A stretch of 64,000 nt of DNA. It comes from Pyrenochaeta sp. MPI-SDFR-AT-0127. Its lineage: Eukaryota > Ascomycota > Dothideomycetes > Pleosporales > Cucurbitariaceae. The stretch is from positions 248,001 to 312,000 of the forward strand of contig JAGTJM010000020.1 of NCBI GenBank assembly GCA_020747015.1, given 5' to 3'. A program made the position numbers and the translations under genes. The notes beneath the pieces are model-generated. The model saw nothing but the letters and a program-made list of their open reading frames with translations. It searched no databases and was not told where the DNA came from. Each line of letters begins with the position of its first letter. Within the stretch, counting starts at the first letter, position 1. Below, in pieces: positions 43,323 through 55,018 of this stretch.

Positions 43323-43703
43323 TCACCAGTCAAAGGTAACCGCTGCACAGAAACTCGCGGCAAAGATCATGCCACCGCACTCAATCTCTGGCCAATCCGT
43401 AGTGAAGGGAATACTGAAGAACTGCCAATGGTAGTAGTCATGAATCTCATCAATATAGAGCACGTAGAAGATCCATAGCCGCTGAGTGGCTGGTGCGGGG
43501 TTTGGAATCGGCGTGGGAGTAGGAGTGGGGTCTGGTGTGGCAGTAGGCTTTGACGGTGGGTTACTATCTCCTGGGTTATTGGCCTGATCATCTTCGTTCG
43601 TGCCTGGATACTCGCCATAGTGGACATTGATCCGAGCGTTCGGGTCAGCCTCTACGGGATTGACAGCAGGTCGACTATGTAGGGGTACAGAAGCACAAGT
43701 CAA
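43323..43703 (-). CDS. unrecognised open frame, probably a 3' exon
   Basis: Open for 126 codons without a good start; an acceptor-like CTACATAG (minus strand, about 43675) suggests the real exon begins there and that upstream exon(s) are missed. It contains a Pro/Thr repeat (TPDPTPTPTPIPNPAPA), then an aromatic segment (RLWIFYVLYIDEIHDYYHWQ) and a short Cys-containing end. No family is recognised. Confidence 0.35.
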   Translation of the reverse strand: MTCASVPLHSRPAVNPVEADPNARINVHYGEYPGTNEDDQANNPGDSNPPSKPTATPDPTPTPTPIPNPAPATQRLWIFYVLYIDEIHDYYHWQFFSIPFTTDWPEIECGGMIFAASFCAAVTFDW

Positions 43704-44621
43704 TTGAGGCTCATCATCATCACACTAAGTCTTAGAATAGACTTAATTATAGTTCTTTTGCTTTGATACTGTTAATTATCTGCAATATGCATGTTATCAT
43801 GCTGAAGACAATGGTGGCATCTGTTACTTTTGGTGGCGTTTCTGCATGATGTGCAATGTCGTAACTGAATGTATACCGGGGACAGTCACGTCGAGCGGAT
43901 GCCCCGCAATCACAATAAGGGTTTGTGCTCGTCGTAGACCTACAGTACGGCGAGCTACGTACTCGGTGAATCCATTCGCCTTCAGGATGGCGCCCAGCGT
44001 GATGAGTCTTTTTTGAGTCTGGTTTCGAGGGTAAATGTGAGTATATGCGCGACTTTGACCGAAAGAGGCTTAATAGTACATATCAGGCTGGGCTCTGCCG
44101 GAGACGCGGGGGCAGCATCAATGGGACTGTGACGTGTAGCTGGTGGCTGGTCGAAGTCTGGCATGACGAATGCGGAAGTATTTCTTGGCGGATGCCCGTC
44201 TGGATGTTTCCATGGTGTTGTGGTGATTGCATCCCTTTGCCCAACACAAGACGATGATGGTAGTGGTAGCAGCGTTGATGGGGCTGGGCTGCCCATGGGA
44301 CGATTGATGGCATCCCCGCGTGGACGAGGTCGTGGCATGTGTATACACAACATTGCCAATTACCAGCCGCCGACCAATGGAAATATGCTTCTTCTTACTG
44401 GGCCGCTGATTGGCTCATTTGCAAGGCAACTCCTTCCGTCTCCGGTATAGCCCCCACCGGCTAGGCAGGGCCCGGAGCAGCTCCCCCACTCGATTCCCAA
44501 GCCACCGCTCGCTCTCGCAACATCACAACACCCCCATTGTTTGTTTGCTATTGCGCCCTCCCCACCCTTTCGTAGTCCAAATCCCCAATTCTCTCTCTAA
44601 CCATCTGTTCGCATCGCGATC
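43704..44621. promoter_or_regulatory. intergenic, upstream of EXPERA-like gene
   Basis: No gene is seen. The last about 200 bp before 44622 are C/T-rich, as is common in fungal promoters and leaders. Confidence 0.45.
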
Positions 44622-45591
44622 ATGGTCGCAACACGCTCTCACCCCCGTGGCGATTTTCCCGCTCCCGAACCCTCTCCAACCAAGCGGACAACGCGCACCT
44701 CGACAGCTTCGCCTGCGCCTACTTCTCCACCCCTCTTCAAAGATCTCAATTCTTCGCCCACCTCGAATTCCGTAGCCAGGCGCGCAATCTCCAACACCAT
44801 TGCTGTCGCAGCGCCTCCTTCGCCTTCCAAGATCAACGAATCGTCATGGTGCCACACAGCATCCAATCTCACAATTCTTTGGATCAGCGTCTCTATTCCC
44901 CTCGTACTCTGGGACTCCTTGTACATTCTACTTCGTCCCCACACCATGGCTGGCGGTGCGCTCCAATGGCCAATCTGGAAGCCCTACGAGATATATGCCG
45001 CCATTGACCACGTCTATGGGTTGCCCGGTTGGGAGAAGAAAGACGGCTTTGGCGGTGCACAGGGTGTATTGAATGCAGTCGAACTTGTCCTATACGGCCT
45101 TTATGCCATGATCGTTTATAATCATGGTGTGTCTACGGCTAGCGGAACAGGATTGCAGATTGGCGAGGGCGTTGGTGCTTGGTATGCTGGTGGGAGGAAG
45201 GTACGCGGTAGAGTGGGCAATCGCGCGCTAATCATTGGGTTTGCCGCTGCGGTCATGACATTGAGCAAGACTGTACTGTACTGTGAGACACATGCCAACA
45301 CGCAGGGGACTTATTGCGACAAAGCTAACCCAAATAGACTTCAATGAGTACTACTCCGGATTCGCGAATGTCGCTCACAATGACTGGCTTACACTCTTCT
45401 TGTTCTATGGGGTCATGAAGTATGTCTTTCTCCCCAATGCTCTGGCAATTTATCCTTGCAACATCCTGTACTAACTTTGTTTTAGTGGTCTCTGGGTCAT
45501 CTTCCCAGCATACATGACCGTTGTCTTTGGCTCTGATATTCTCCAGGCTCTCGACATCGCAGCAGAATCCCCGTCTAAGAAGTCTTCTTAG
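44622..45591 (+). CDS. EXPERA/EBP-like multispan membrane protein
   Basis: Exons 44622-45282, 45338-45419 and 45486-45591 (introns of 55 and 66 nt); 282 aa. After an 80-residue Ser/Pro/Thr-rich cytosolic N-terminus come five hydrophobic stretches: LTILWISVSIPLVLWDSLYI, GVLNAVELVLYGLYAMIVYN, ALIIGFAAAVMTLSKTVLYY, DWLTLFLFYGVMNGLWVIFP and AYMTVVFGSDILQAL. The WPIWKPYEIYAAIDHVYG and YSGFANVAHNDWLTLF...NGLWVIFP patterns recall EXPERA proteins (EBP sterol isomerase, TMEM97, TM6SF), but catalytic residues could not be confirmed. It ends SPKKSS, a possible dilysine ER-retrieval context. Function is not established. Confidence 0.6.
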
Positions 45592-46528
45592 CTTCAGTCA
45601 AGTTCAGGCAATCAGTCCTAGCTTACGATATTTCGTTCTGGAGATCTTCCCCACATCAAGGAGAACCAATTTCTGCTTTCTGGCATTCCTCGGCGACTAT
45701 TTTATGGAAAGTCGTTCAATGTTCTGTCATGATGTGCAGATGCCTTCAAATGATTCATACATTTTTCTCTGGTTGTGCATTCTGCGGGCCTCAGCACTGT
45801 AGAACTTTTATACTATGACTCTTCCTCTTTGTGCCTGTGGAGTTTATGATATACGAGCAAACGACTGGTGGTAGCCAATTCGGGCAGTCCCTCCCCACTG
45901 AAACTTTTCGCATCATCCTGTTCTGGCACGGACGGCTCGATAACATTTTCGACAAACCGATTGTCCAAAGCATTTCGACATACCTAGAGGACTCCCGAGT
46001 TCCAGGATGCCATCAGGTTTTCGTCTCAAGCCAAATACTAGCCCGCCAATAGTCAAGTCATCTGGTGATAGGCTTGCTGATCTGCGTCGCAGATTCGTGG
46101 TAAGTAGTCCAGCATCAAAGTATGTCGCCATGTACGTTGTCATTGTGCAGTTTCTTGATTTCAATGCACTGCAGATCTCATTGTAATGGGTGCTAACATC
46201 AACAGGCCTATTTTGTGGATGGTCAAGAAGTGCTCCCTGAAATTCAGTGAAAGGTGAATAGCAGGTTTGGAATATTTTCGTCGCACTGATCGTTCGTTTG
46301 TATTTCAGCGTTTACAGGTCAATGTTATGTAGTGTATTTTCGCTCAAGCTTGTCGCGCTTGCCGATGTTTGGTAAATCTTACACCACTAACCAGTCTCCA
46401 CAAACACCTCCGATTGTGCTTCCATCAACCACTGGCATTGTAAAAACCATCTGGCTACATTAAACTGAAGTGCTTGACCATCAGGGACCTTCCAAACCTC
46501 ACTCTCAGGGGTCTATCCGTAATTTGAC
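45592..46528. other. intergenic between convergent genes
   Basis: Short frames only, nothing recognised. Confidence 0.5.
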
Positions 46529-47593
46529 TTACATCACGTTGCAGTTTGGACAGCCTATCTGGCACCAGTTGCCCTTCTGCTCCTTCAACGTCCCCTCGCT
46601 AATCCTGCGCCTTCTTTCCTGCAGGTCAGCCATTGTCGTTGCACGAGAGAACGGTCCCTGATCTGGCTCCACCAACGCCTTATTTCTCTCGAGCTCGTCA
46701 CGGCCAGGTGTACTGAAGATACTGTGTTTCGAAGCAATAGTACCGCCCGAGAGATTGCTTTGCCCAGAGACGCTGATGTGTTTGCCAGGTCCGGACAATG
46801 GGACTGGCTTTCTCAATACCGCCATGCTAGTCGCCTGAGGCGATATGGAGAACTCTGGTCTACGATATGTTGGTCGTTGTAGTGAGAGAGGTTCCGGCTG
46901 GGCCCCGAGAGTTGGTGGTGCTGACGATATGGCCTTGTGAGCTCGCGCCGTTCTAAAAGTTTTTCTCGACTGCCTCGAACGGGCATATACTCCCTCGAGC
47001 TTCTCATTCTCGTTCTGCACGAATAATCCAGCAGGAGCCCCGAGGGGCACGTATGCAGACCGTTGTTGAGAGCGTGATATGGGCGTCGGTGTGTCGGGGC
47101 GCTTCTGCTCTTCTTCTACTTCATCTTCTTCATGTATCTCTTTCATCGCTATTATCTCATTATTCATTTCCTCCGCTCCCCTGGGGTCCTTTGCTTGGCT
47201 CTCCTGATGCGGGGAAACTTTGGTTGGGATCAAGGATGGTCTCTTTTTCGGGGACCTGGACCGCTCACGTCCCTTGACAAGCGACGACGGCCTGGATGAC
47301 ATATCACCACGCACACAGCCTGATGCTGGAGATATCACAAGTTCACTGTTCCCCTTGCTTTCCATGTTGTTCGTACAGGGCTCTTCATCGCGTGGCCAGA
47401 ACCTACAGCTGGAAAATCTCTCATCTTCCTGTGTGAATGACATGTCTGACTGCGAAAAGTTGGGCTTGAAGGCTCTGTCCAAACTGTCTGGAGGCGAAGG
47501 TGTAACAGCACGGACGGTAGAACGAGCCGTTGAAGGGCGGACGGGACTTGTTGGCGCTGTCGTGGCTGGGCGTGGGCGAAAGTGTGTTGACAT
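46529..47593 (-). CDS. disordered Ser/Pro/Arg-rich protein, unrecognised
   Basis: A 354-aa intronless frame from ATG 47593 (MSTHFRPRPATTAPTSPVRP). It is almost wholly low complexity: S/T-P sites (TPSPPDS, RSRSPKKRPSL, DTPTPIS), an acidic stretch EEDEVEEEQ, and a C-terminal charged helix ADLQERRRRISEGTLKEQKG followed by CQIGCPNC, a CxxxCxxC that might bind metal. Many proline-directed phosphorylation sites suggest a regulated scaffold or nuclear protein. The real gene status is supported by length, strong start context and biased composition on this strand only. Confidence 0.65.
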   Translation of the reverse strand: MSTHFRPRPATTAPTSPVRPSTARSTVRAVTPSPPDSLDRAFKPNFSQSDMSFTQEDERFSSCRFWPRDEEPCTNNMESKGNSELVISPASGCVRGDMSSRPSSLVKGRERSRSPKKRPSLIPTKVSPHQESQAKDPRGAEEMNNEIIAMKEIHEEDEVEEEQKRPDTPTPISRSQQRSAYVPLGAPAGLFVQNENEKLEGVYARSRQSRKTFRTARAHKAISSAPPTLGAQPEPLSLQRPTYRRPEFSISPQATSMAVLRKPVPLSGPGKHISVSGQSNLSGGTIASKHSIFSTPGRDELERNKALVEPDQGPFSRATTMADLQERRRRISEGTLKEQKGNWCQIGCPNCNVM

Positions 47594-49083
47594 GTTTGTG
47601 GTAAAGCAGTATCGTGAACTAAGCAAGAAGAAATGATATTAAGAAGAAAGGGTACAGGAACAGGAAACTTTCTGTTGAGGTCATGAATAAGGTGATTAGC
47701 GGCGAGGGCAAGACGCGTGCCCGCGGACCAAAAGTTTGCGCGCAGACGTGAAAGTGAGAAACATGATGCATTTGTAAGGGCGTCTTCCTCACAGAAGTTT
47801 TACTCTAAAGGATTCTCTAGACGCCTTCGAATTGCGATGGCAAGAGTAAGTCACTCCCTAGCTTAGCTGCGGCTTTGTTTACTACTAGCAGTCCAGTGTA
47901 ACTCTACACTTAATACATGTCTCTAAGATACAGTGATACCATCGTGATAACAAGACCAGTCTCAAAGACACGACAACACGATGTTACCCCGGTAGCACGA
48001 ATGCGTCATCTTGTACGTCGACCTGATACAGCAAGAAGGAGCACAGTGACACATGGATGTCGATACTATAATCGCCTCCTAGCCCGGCTTCTTTAGCCTG
48101 ATCATGCTTATTAAGTGTGTTGCCCAAATAACAAAAAGAATCGTGGTTCACTAAACTCATGTCTCTCTCTATGCTACTCTCAACGAGATTTCCTGGCTCT
48201 CCAATTCTCTTATGAGTGTCGCACGAGATTCTTCGCCCTCTGAACGAACCTGAGCCTCTGACCACATCTTTGGACTCTGGACTGTTTGGCCCGTTTGTTT
48301 ATTTTTGACCGAACCATTCTGGTATAAGCCTTCTATGCTTGTCCACCCCTTTCTTCCGATTCCTGCCGTTACTTTGTACGTTCTATTAGAAAATTCTACA
48401 TTTTTTCGACTCTTTATTGCTGCTCACGTCTAGAAAGCCCTTTGTTGAAGTGATTATCACGGCGCAGTCTACCTTACCGTCGTTGTCGTTGAATCATTTG
48501 AATGCTGAAGAGTACATGTGATCTAACGATTTGGCCAATGTCGTTGATTCATACGTAGATTGTTCTTAGCACCTAGGATTTATCCTAAGAGGACGAAGGA
48601 CGAAAAACTTGATTGAATACTGCCTCCAATTCACATCTCACACATATCAAATTCAGATCAGTCACATCGTTTCTTTGTCACTGCCCGGCTCATAAGTGAC
48701 AATACAACTGAGCTACTCGCTTTCATGTACATACTGGGTGCAGATACCGACCTTCTAGTAGATACGGTTTTCGTTAGATAGTATGGCACCGATAGCACTT
48801 GAGCTGGCGATTGATGACTTTTTATGTACGTACGCAGGAGGACATAGCAGTGCATATGAGAAGCCATCTGAGCGAGAGGAGGGTCATAGAGAAGATTTGT
48901 GGTGTAAAATTTGTAGCTATAAGTAGACCCAGAAATGCGAAAGGGTGTAGTCATTGAATAAGGAAAAATAATGGTCAAGCCACTTTTATGTGACCAAGGA
49001 AACTACTCTTGGCCACATACTACAGGAATAAAGGTAAAGTCTCCGTTGAATGGTCTCCCGAGCATGATTTGCACCAGCCTGCC
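47594..49083. other. AT-rich spacer, no supported gene
   Basis: About 1.5 kb; only short frames without motifs. Confidence 0.5.
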
Positions 49084-49920
49084 TTATCTGTGCTCCGCAG
49101 GTAGTTCTACCGGCTTTTGTTGTGAGTGCAGCTCTGTCGCATACCCACTCGGCGTCGACGCTCCGTCTACTTCATACACGCCTGAGGTTCCATCCATTCG
49201 GTACTTTGTGGGGGTAGCATCAACTTCGTGTCTTTGATTCAAAAGGTAAGGGTTCTCCTCAGCCTTTTGTTTCTTCCGACGTAGGAAGAACCAAGTGAGC
49301 AGTGCGAGAAGTGCTATGAGAGCGACGCCTCCGACCACACCGCCTGCGATGGCGCCGACGGGTGTTGATGAGCCCGAGTCAGAGGGCACTGAAGAATGTG
49401 ATGGTATTAACGAAGCAGAAACGGAAGCGGGACCGGCGTTCGACGTAGAGGACGCGAGGGCGGTCGAAGATGCGGATAATGATGCGGATGTAGTTGCTTC
49501 TGTCGTCTCTCGTAAGCGCAGCTCCAAACCTCGCCAAAACAGACTCATATATCACATACCGACACCCACCCTCACGGTGCTTAATATCTGATCTCCTGCA
49601 GCCAATCTGGCACCTGGCGCTGCGCAACCATTGGTGTTGGACCTGTTGTACCCTGGTAGGCTGTGCTCGCAGCAGAAGAAGCCCCCATTGTCGAAGAGAT
49701 CCCACGTCGCATTTGCGCACTTTGGCTGCGGCGCTGCCAGTAGCGGTTCTGTGCAATTTCTTCCTGGTGTGCAGCAGGCGATATTGTATTGTGATGGGCA
49801 GGCATAGCCAGTGGGACAGCAGCCACGGAAAGGGGCACGTGTTGCACCGCAGTCGACTTCGAGGCCGGCGAGGCAGGTGCCGTTACGGCGGATAGCGAAG
49901 CCTTCGTCGATTATGCTCAT
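49084..49920 (-). CDS. Cys-rich single-pass membrane protein, sensor-like
   Basis: Exons 49920-49560 and 49508-49084, with a 51-nt intron (GTATGT...CGAG); 261 aa. Residues 1-110 hold about 10 cysteines in pairs (GTCLAGLEVDCG, FRGCCPTGYACP, IACCTPGRNC, GFFCCEH). A Ser/Thr-rich stalk follows, then one transmembrane helix (AIAGGVVGGVALIALLALLT, WFFL) and RRKKQKAEENPYL, a basic stop-transfer, then a cytosolic tail with YRMDG and YEVDG repeats. The Cys-rich head, mucin-like stalk and single helix resemble fungal Mid2/WSC-type surface sensors, but no known domain is certain. The start has no evident signal peptide. Confidence 0.75.
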
Positions 49921-50697
49921 GTTTCTATGTTGTGACGGTTGAGGAGAGTGAGTGGGTCTCCGCTTTGCGAGGCTGCAACGGGAAATGATGGGACTTGGAG
50001 GGATTTGGGGGGCTCATCGGTTGGACGGCCATAGTTGCTTGCCTAACCATGGGCATGGTGATACGAATGGAGGCTTAGATACTTCTCGTACGATCCGACC
50101 CAGCCGAGGCTCACGAACTTCGCCTTTGGAGGATTGGAACCGGTCTATAAGTGGTGTAGCAGGCACGACTTCCAGCCGCACGGTGTGTGGTTAAGGTTCA
50201 ATGGGTTGGTCGGATCTAGTTCGGCACTACTATGCGATGGCCTGGGACTATCGACTTCATGTACATTGTGACATCAAGGCCACAACCTCTTCCAGCATGA
50301 AAAAGGAGGCTTTCATCTCTTGTCATAAAACGCCGTAGAGCTTCCCCGACAGGTCAACCTACAAGTCCACCCAACCCTTCTATTTATTTTCTGACGCACA
50401 CCCTACGGAGATCTTCTCCTTCTCAATTCTCTCCACATTCTCATTTGTTGTCTTAGTGTCTTGCAAAGAAGCCTGTTTTCCTCATGCTGTTCCACGCTTG
50501 AAAACCAGACTATCATTCTGGGTTCGGGGTATGGTTCTTTCTTCATCATGGCCAGCTCTACCCATCCTTCACCACGGAAGCAACACAAAGTGAGACTTCA
50601 CCACTCTCAGAAATGCGTTTCTGGAAATTATAGCGACAAAACGGTCTGCATCGCTATGAAAAACTAACATTGCCTCCCACCCGTGCCAGCTTCACTA
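49921..50697. other. intergenic, nothing recognised
   Basis: No gene or repeat is seen. Confidence 0.45.
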
Positions 50698-51585
50698 TCA
50701 AAATCCATTTCTGGATCCAAACTTCGTACCTGCTCCCGGTATTCTTCGAATTTCTCTTCTCACCTGGATCCAGCCATCTCCAGCCTTATCCAAACTATGG
50801 GCCGTCTGCGATCCGTGATACTGTGAAACATAAACGTCTGTTGGGCTGCAGGACATGCGCTCTCGAGTATGACTGCGTTGTCGCCGTTGTACATCAAGCG
50901 CTTCGTACGAGCCCCATGGTGGTGAGTGAGGCCCAAAGTGAAGGAGGTTTGATGAATCGAAGGATGACAAAGGCGTGAATTGTGTGGAGCAGATGGTAGC
51001 TGATCCTGGGTCTGGGATTGAGTATGCTTGACGATATAATTCCACATGTCGCGAAGTGCGTAGAGAGAAGTTGCTATCCATCGCAGGACATTGCTCGAAC
51101 CGAACCTTCAATCTTGCGTTCTCAGACTTTAACATTCGGTGTGCCCAGCCTGAATCTCAAAACTCTGGAGACCCACCTCCTGGGGCATATGAGTCGTTTG
51201 TCGAACAAAGTAGCGAGCTTTCATTGAGTGTACTTGGTTGCGAACTCGTGCTGGTATCTTGAAAGTAGGTTTTGCAAGGCACCATTGCGCAGGGAAAGTC
51301 AAGCTCTTCTTCGAAAGTTACCGTCTGCCCTCGAGAGGTCGGCTGTGAATCCTGTGGTTTTGAAGGACGAGCTATATCGATATCGCCGAGTTTTTGTGAC
51401 TAGAGTGGTTTTAGATTTTGGTCTATAATCTTAGTATAGTTGGACATATGTGTTTGCGCGCATATCCGCTCAAACTGAGTTGAACATTGGTTCTGGTTCT
51501 GGTTCTGTTAATCAGAGTTATCCTGGTATTGACTCCAAATTTGACTTACCTCCACAGGTAGCAATGGCAGTGTATGGTGGTGCAT
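50698..51585 (-). pseudogene. unrecognised gene interrupted by two in-frame stops
   Basis: A start at 51585 (MHHHTLPLLPVE) is followed by a good 45-nt intron (51549-51505; GTAAGT donor, CTGATTAACAG end). A single 269-codon frame then runs to 50698, broken only by TAG at 51402-51400 and TGA at 51159-51157. One transition each (from CAG and CGA) would explain them. The predicted product is Ser/Gln-rich with a short charged helix (MLKSENARLKVRFEQ) that could be coiled coil, and a basic C-terminus. No family is recognised. Alternatively the TAG is a splice acceptor (CTAAAAC branch-like site before CTCTAG) and the gene is intact with an unseen intron. A minus-strand frame at 51770-52021 may be an upstream exon. 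Confidence 0.5.
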
Positions 51586-52335
51586 TTTCACCTTCTAGTC
51601 ATGTTGCGGGAGCAGTTTAGGGCGGAACTTTGCAAAGTCGAACTTTGTGGTGCGTCTTGCTGTTGCGCATGAAATGTGACCATATTCGGTTGCACACTGT
51701 CTCGTCAATGGAAGCTAATGGTAGATACCGTGTGACTAACACCTTGTAGAATGTGGTTGAGATTCTCGATTACTGTGTTTCTGGAAGAAGCTCATCGATT
51801 GGCGACATCATTTTATTTAATTTTCTACTTCCATCTTCACAACATTTGCAACTACTATGCCCCGATTTTGTTGCCGTAGATTGGAAAAGGGGATTGTTCG
51901 TTTGATCTTTGAGACCATGTTGGCTCTCTTCGTAAGACCATAGAATCGGCTTTGGGCTTTGGACTTGAGATGAGAGATTCTGCAATGTGGCTGAGTCGAC
52001 AAGGCCGTCTTTGGGTAGCATCCTTACACACTTGTTATGCGCCCTTTGTTTGAGCTTTGGGAGACCTGAGCCAACAATGAAGCAAGAGATTGGTCAAGCT
52101 TTTCAATAAATTACTAAGCGGTGATGTTATCGCGCCTTTAGGACTTGGGACCAGCGAGCTAGTTTGGATACAATCAAAGCCAATGGCCAGTTTTTTTTGT
52201 TTCGAAGGCTAAGAGCCGCTACATCAATGCGGGTTTTGGGTTCGTAAATGGCACCGAGGCTATCGTACTCTACTTTGGTTACGGTGTCGAAGAATCACTG
52301 AATAACAATGTCGCCATATCATCTGACAGGATCCA
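51586..52335. other. intergenic, possible upstream exon of the preceding frame
   Basis: A minus-strand frame at 52021-51770 starts with ATG and ends at a GTAATC donor-like site, but I could not join it in phase to the next exon. Nothing else was recognised. Confidence 0.35.
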
Positions 52336-53991
52336 TTAGATCTCAGCGCTCGCGTAGAGATCCTGGATTCCCCTTCTGACGCCCTGTTCGAACATCCAAG
52401 TGAAGCCGCCCTGGTACCCACTCTCTCTTACTCTCTTCAGCACCCACATCTCCAACATACCAATCTTGTCGCCTTGTGTAGCTCGACCTTCAAAGAATGC
52501 GAGTGCATCTTGGAATCCGACTTTCCAGCCGTGTTCGTACTTTTCAAACTCGTAATGACCATTTGGATCGACGCCATTCCAATAGTCTACGTGCTGCTTG
52601 ATAGCTTCGCGCATCCGTCCATCCCTCTCATAACGGGCCTTCTCAACCAGCCTGCTCTTTTCTTCGGAGGCCAGAGTTGCATATTTTTGTGGCACGATGC
52701 TCTTTGCATCTGATTGCGCTTTGAAGCCCCATTCGCCGCCCGGCATCCAATCCATTTTGTATGTCCAAAAGAAACTCCCCCCAGCGCGTTTCTGGTACCT
52801 TCTGCTCTGAGCCTGACCAAATTGGAGTACAAGTTCGCTTTTGGGCGTGCCGCCGGCCTTTGCCCATGACTCCTCTGTTAGAACACACGAGTATTCACCG
52901 ACGATGGCTTGAGCAGCTCCACGATCAACAACAGAGCCTTCTTTGCCATCGAGCTGGGCAAGTTTGGTGTCAACTTCGCGGATGATTTGCTGGGGGGACT
53001 TGCTCTTGTCATCTTCTGTGAAAGCCCAGTAGTAATGTGTATCGATTATCACCGGATTCGTTAATGGTGCATGAATTGAGTTTTTCTGGAGTGAGTATCC
53101 AACAGCCTTATCCAGATTCCACCCGTCGGAGATTATCACAGGAATACTAGGATCGATCGAGGAGATGGCAGCTATGCAATCATCGTACCACTCGTACATG
53201 CGTTCTGCCTCCCACTCTGCTTCATTTGCAAGCTGAATGCCTGCTATATCAGAACCTGTTCTGGCATCTTCAGCAATCAATTGGCAACAACGAACTCCCA
53301 GAGCGCGATTTGATGGATTGCTCCAGAATTCAGCACGCCCACTATTGGTCCCAGAGTGCTCCTGGTTGTTAGCGCCTCCGGGGAGAGCATGAAGATCAAC
53401 CAAAACGCCAATCGAATGTGCCCTTAGCCGAGATATTAGAGTACGAATACTATTCCATGCACTGCTGTAGACATGAGCGTAAGGTTCAAATGGTGTTCCT
53501 TTAGTAAAGTCATCGCCAGGAAGATCGAAATAGCCGATAGGCAAACGGATAGTGGTGCATTTGGCCGTTTTGGCAAGCCATTCTATATCCTCTTCTGATA
53601 ATGCATTCGCCCACTGTTCCTCAAACTTCTGCTTAGTGGCATCTATGCCGATTCTATCGACCCACGCCTTGACAGCAGCCAGCTCGCTTGAGCCTTCGGC
53701 GCCATCAGGGAAGCGGGAGCCATAGAGCCAGCGTTCAATGACGTAGATAGAGCCGAGATTAGTGCCGTGGTGATAACGATACCGAATTATGTCCAAAGGC
53801 GTCGGTTCGCTAATGGTCTGAGTTTGACCATGCTGGGCACCAGGGCGGTCAAGATGTTGGCCTGGTGGGTGATGCTGGTGCTGCTGGTGCTGCTGAGCGG
53901 GTCCAGGGAAGCCCCCCGGACTATCAGCATTGTCGTTGCGGCGGCCGATGCCTTTCAGCTCAGCTTTGGCTTTCTGGAGCAGTCCTTTCAT
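52336..53991 (-). CDS. GH5 glucan exo-1,3-beta-glucosidase-like, without signal peptide
   Basis: 551 aa from ATG 53991. The frame extends to ATG 54036, but CTAACGCTCTGCAG just before 53991 looks like the end of a 5' intron, so the later start is preferred. The N-terminus is Gln/His/Pro-rich (HQQHQHHPPGQH). The GH5 TIM barrel shows HHGTNLGSIYVIERWL, TTIRLPIGYFDLPG, VLVDLHALPGGANNQEHSGT, the acid/base in QLANEAEWE, VIISDGW, DTHYYWAF, the nucleophile in VGEYSC and FFWTYKMDW. These are the motifs of fungal exo-beta-1,3-glucanases. The absence of a secretion signal suggests an intracellular or unconventionally secreted form. A C-terminal region of about 130 residues beyond the barrel is helical. 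Confidence 0.9.
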   Translation of the reverse strand: MKGLLQKAKAELKGIGRRNDNADSPGGFPGPAQQHQQHQHHPPGQHLDRPGAQHGQTQTISEPTPLDIIRYRYHHGTNLGSIYVIERWLYGSRFPDGAEGSSELAAVKAWVDRIGIDATKQKFEEQWANALSEEDIEWLAKTAKCTTIRLPIGYFDLPGDDFTKGTPFEPYAHVYSSAWNSIRTLISRLRAHSIGVLVDLHALPGGANNQEHSGTNSGRAEFWSNPSNRALGVRCCQLIAEDARTGSDIAGIQLANEAEWEAERMYEWYDDCIAAISSIDPSIPVIISDGWNLDKAVGYSLQKNSIHAPLTNPVIIDTHYYWAFTEDDKSKSPQQIIREVDTKLAQLDGKEGSVVDRGAAQAIVGEYSCVLTEESWAKAGGTPKSELVLQFGQAQSRRYQKRAGGSFFWTYKMDWMPGGEWGFKAQSDAKSIVPQKYATLASEEKSRLVEKARYERDGRMREAIKQHVDYWNGVDPNGHYEFEKYEHGWKVGFQDALAFFEGRATQGDKIGMLEMWVLKRVRESGYQGGFTWMFEQGVRRGIQDLYASAEI

Positions 53992-55018
53992 ATTAGGGAA
54001 GCTGCAGAGCGTTAGAACGACCAAAAAAATTCGCATGACAATGGAAACACTTGCGGACTAGGTCGCGCTGAGAGAGCGAATACTAGGGCACTAGCCTTAT
54101 ATGTCGGCAGTGCGATATGAGCGAATGCGGTATATGAGATTGAAACAGGAGCTGTCTGGAATGTAAACAGCTGCTCTGATTGAGATGCTGTACTGTGCTG
54201 AGACGTGGTGAGCCGCGTTTCCGAAAATCATGCAGATGCATTTCGGGGATGACGTAACACGAGTAAGTATTCAAGTACATAGATTGTTGAGTTGCTAAGT
54301 TAGTCCTAACAATAGTGCACGGATACAGCAAATTGTAGGCATGTCTGCCCGAGTAGTATTTTGACTCCTGAAATGCATTCTTCGTGTCGAAGCTACTGTT
54401 GTATGAGGCGCAAGGGCTCTGTGGAGACGTTTCTCGGCTCAGGCTCGATGCAGTCGATTATATCCGCTGGAAATCTATGATCGATGACCCGTATGATTGA
54501 TGCAGGTCTCAGGTCATCGGTAAGTGACAATGGTCGTGAGAACCGTGGAAAGTGTTGTCGCGTGCATAACGCCTGAGGCATATTCCTCGTGTGACTTTGA
54601 AGAGGGCTCAGATCTAAAGCTTGCCGAGTTCACAGCAGCTGGGAAACGGGCCGTGATGGAGGAAACCAATTTTGTGGAGACAAGTGTGGAGGAATGGGAG
54701 ATCGAGGGTGGGATGGGTCTCGGTTGCGGACCTTTCATTCGCAAGTGGACCCTTCCCGCACGCCGCCAATCGCGTCCCGAGGTGGTTCATAGCAATTGGT
54801 GGCTGCGACTTCCCAACCTCGGACGCGACCAATTCCCACAACAACATTCAATCCACCATTCTTTTCTTCCTCCTTGTCTTTCTGAGGAATCCAAGAGACG
54901 GGGTGAGACGCATTCTTACTCTTCGTTTTTGCTGTCCCCAGGACATCATTACAGCACATCTGCCGCGCCATTCGCCTTGTCTTTACGCGTCTCAAGATCC
55001 GACACATTGCTGCAAGAT
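53992..55018. promoter_or_regulatory. divergent intergenic between GH5 and the Whi5-like gene
   Basis: About 1 kb. The reading frame of the Whi5-like gene is open upstream of its ATG back to 54524, but that part has no family similarity and probably is leader. No element is assigned. Confidence 0.4.
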
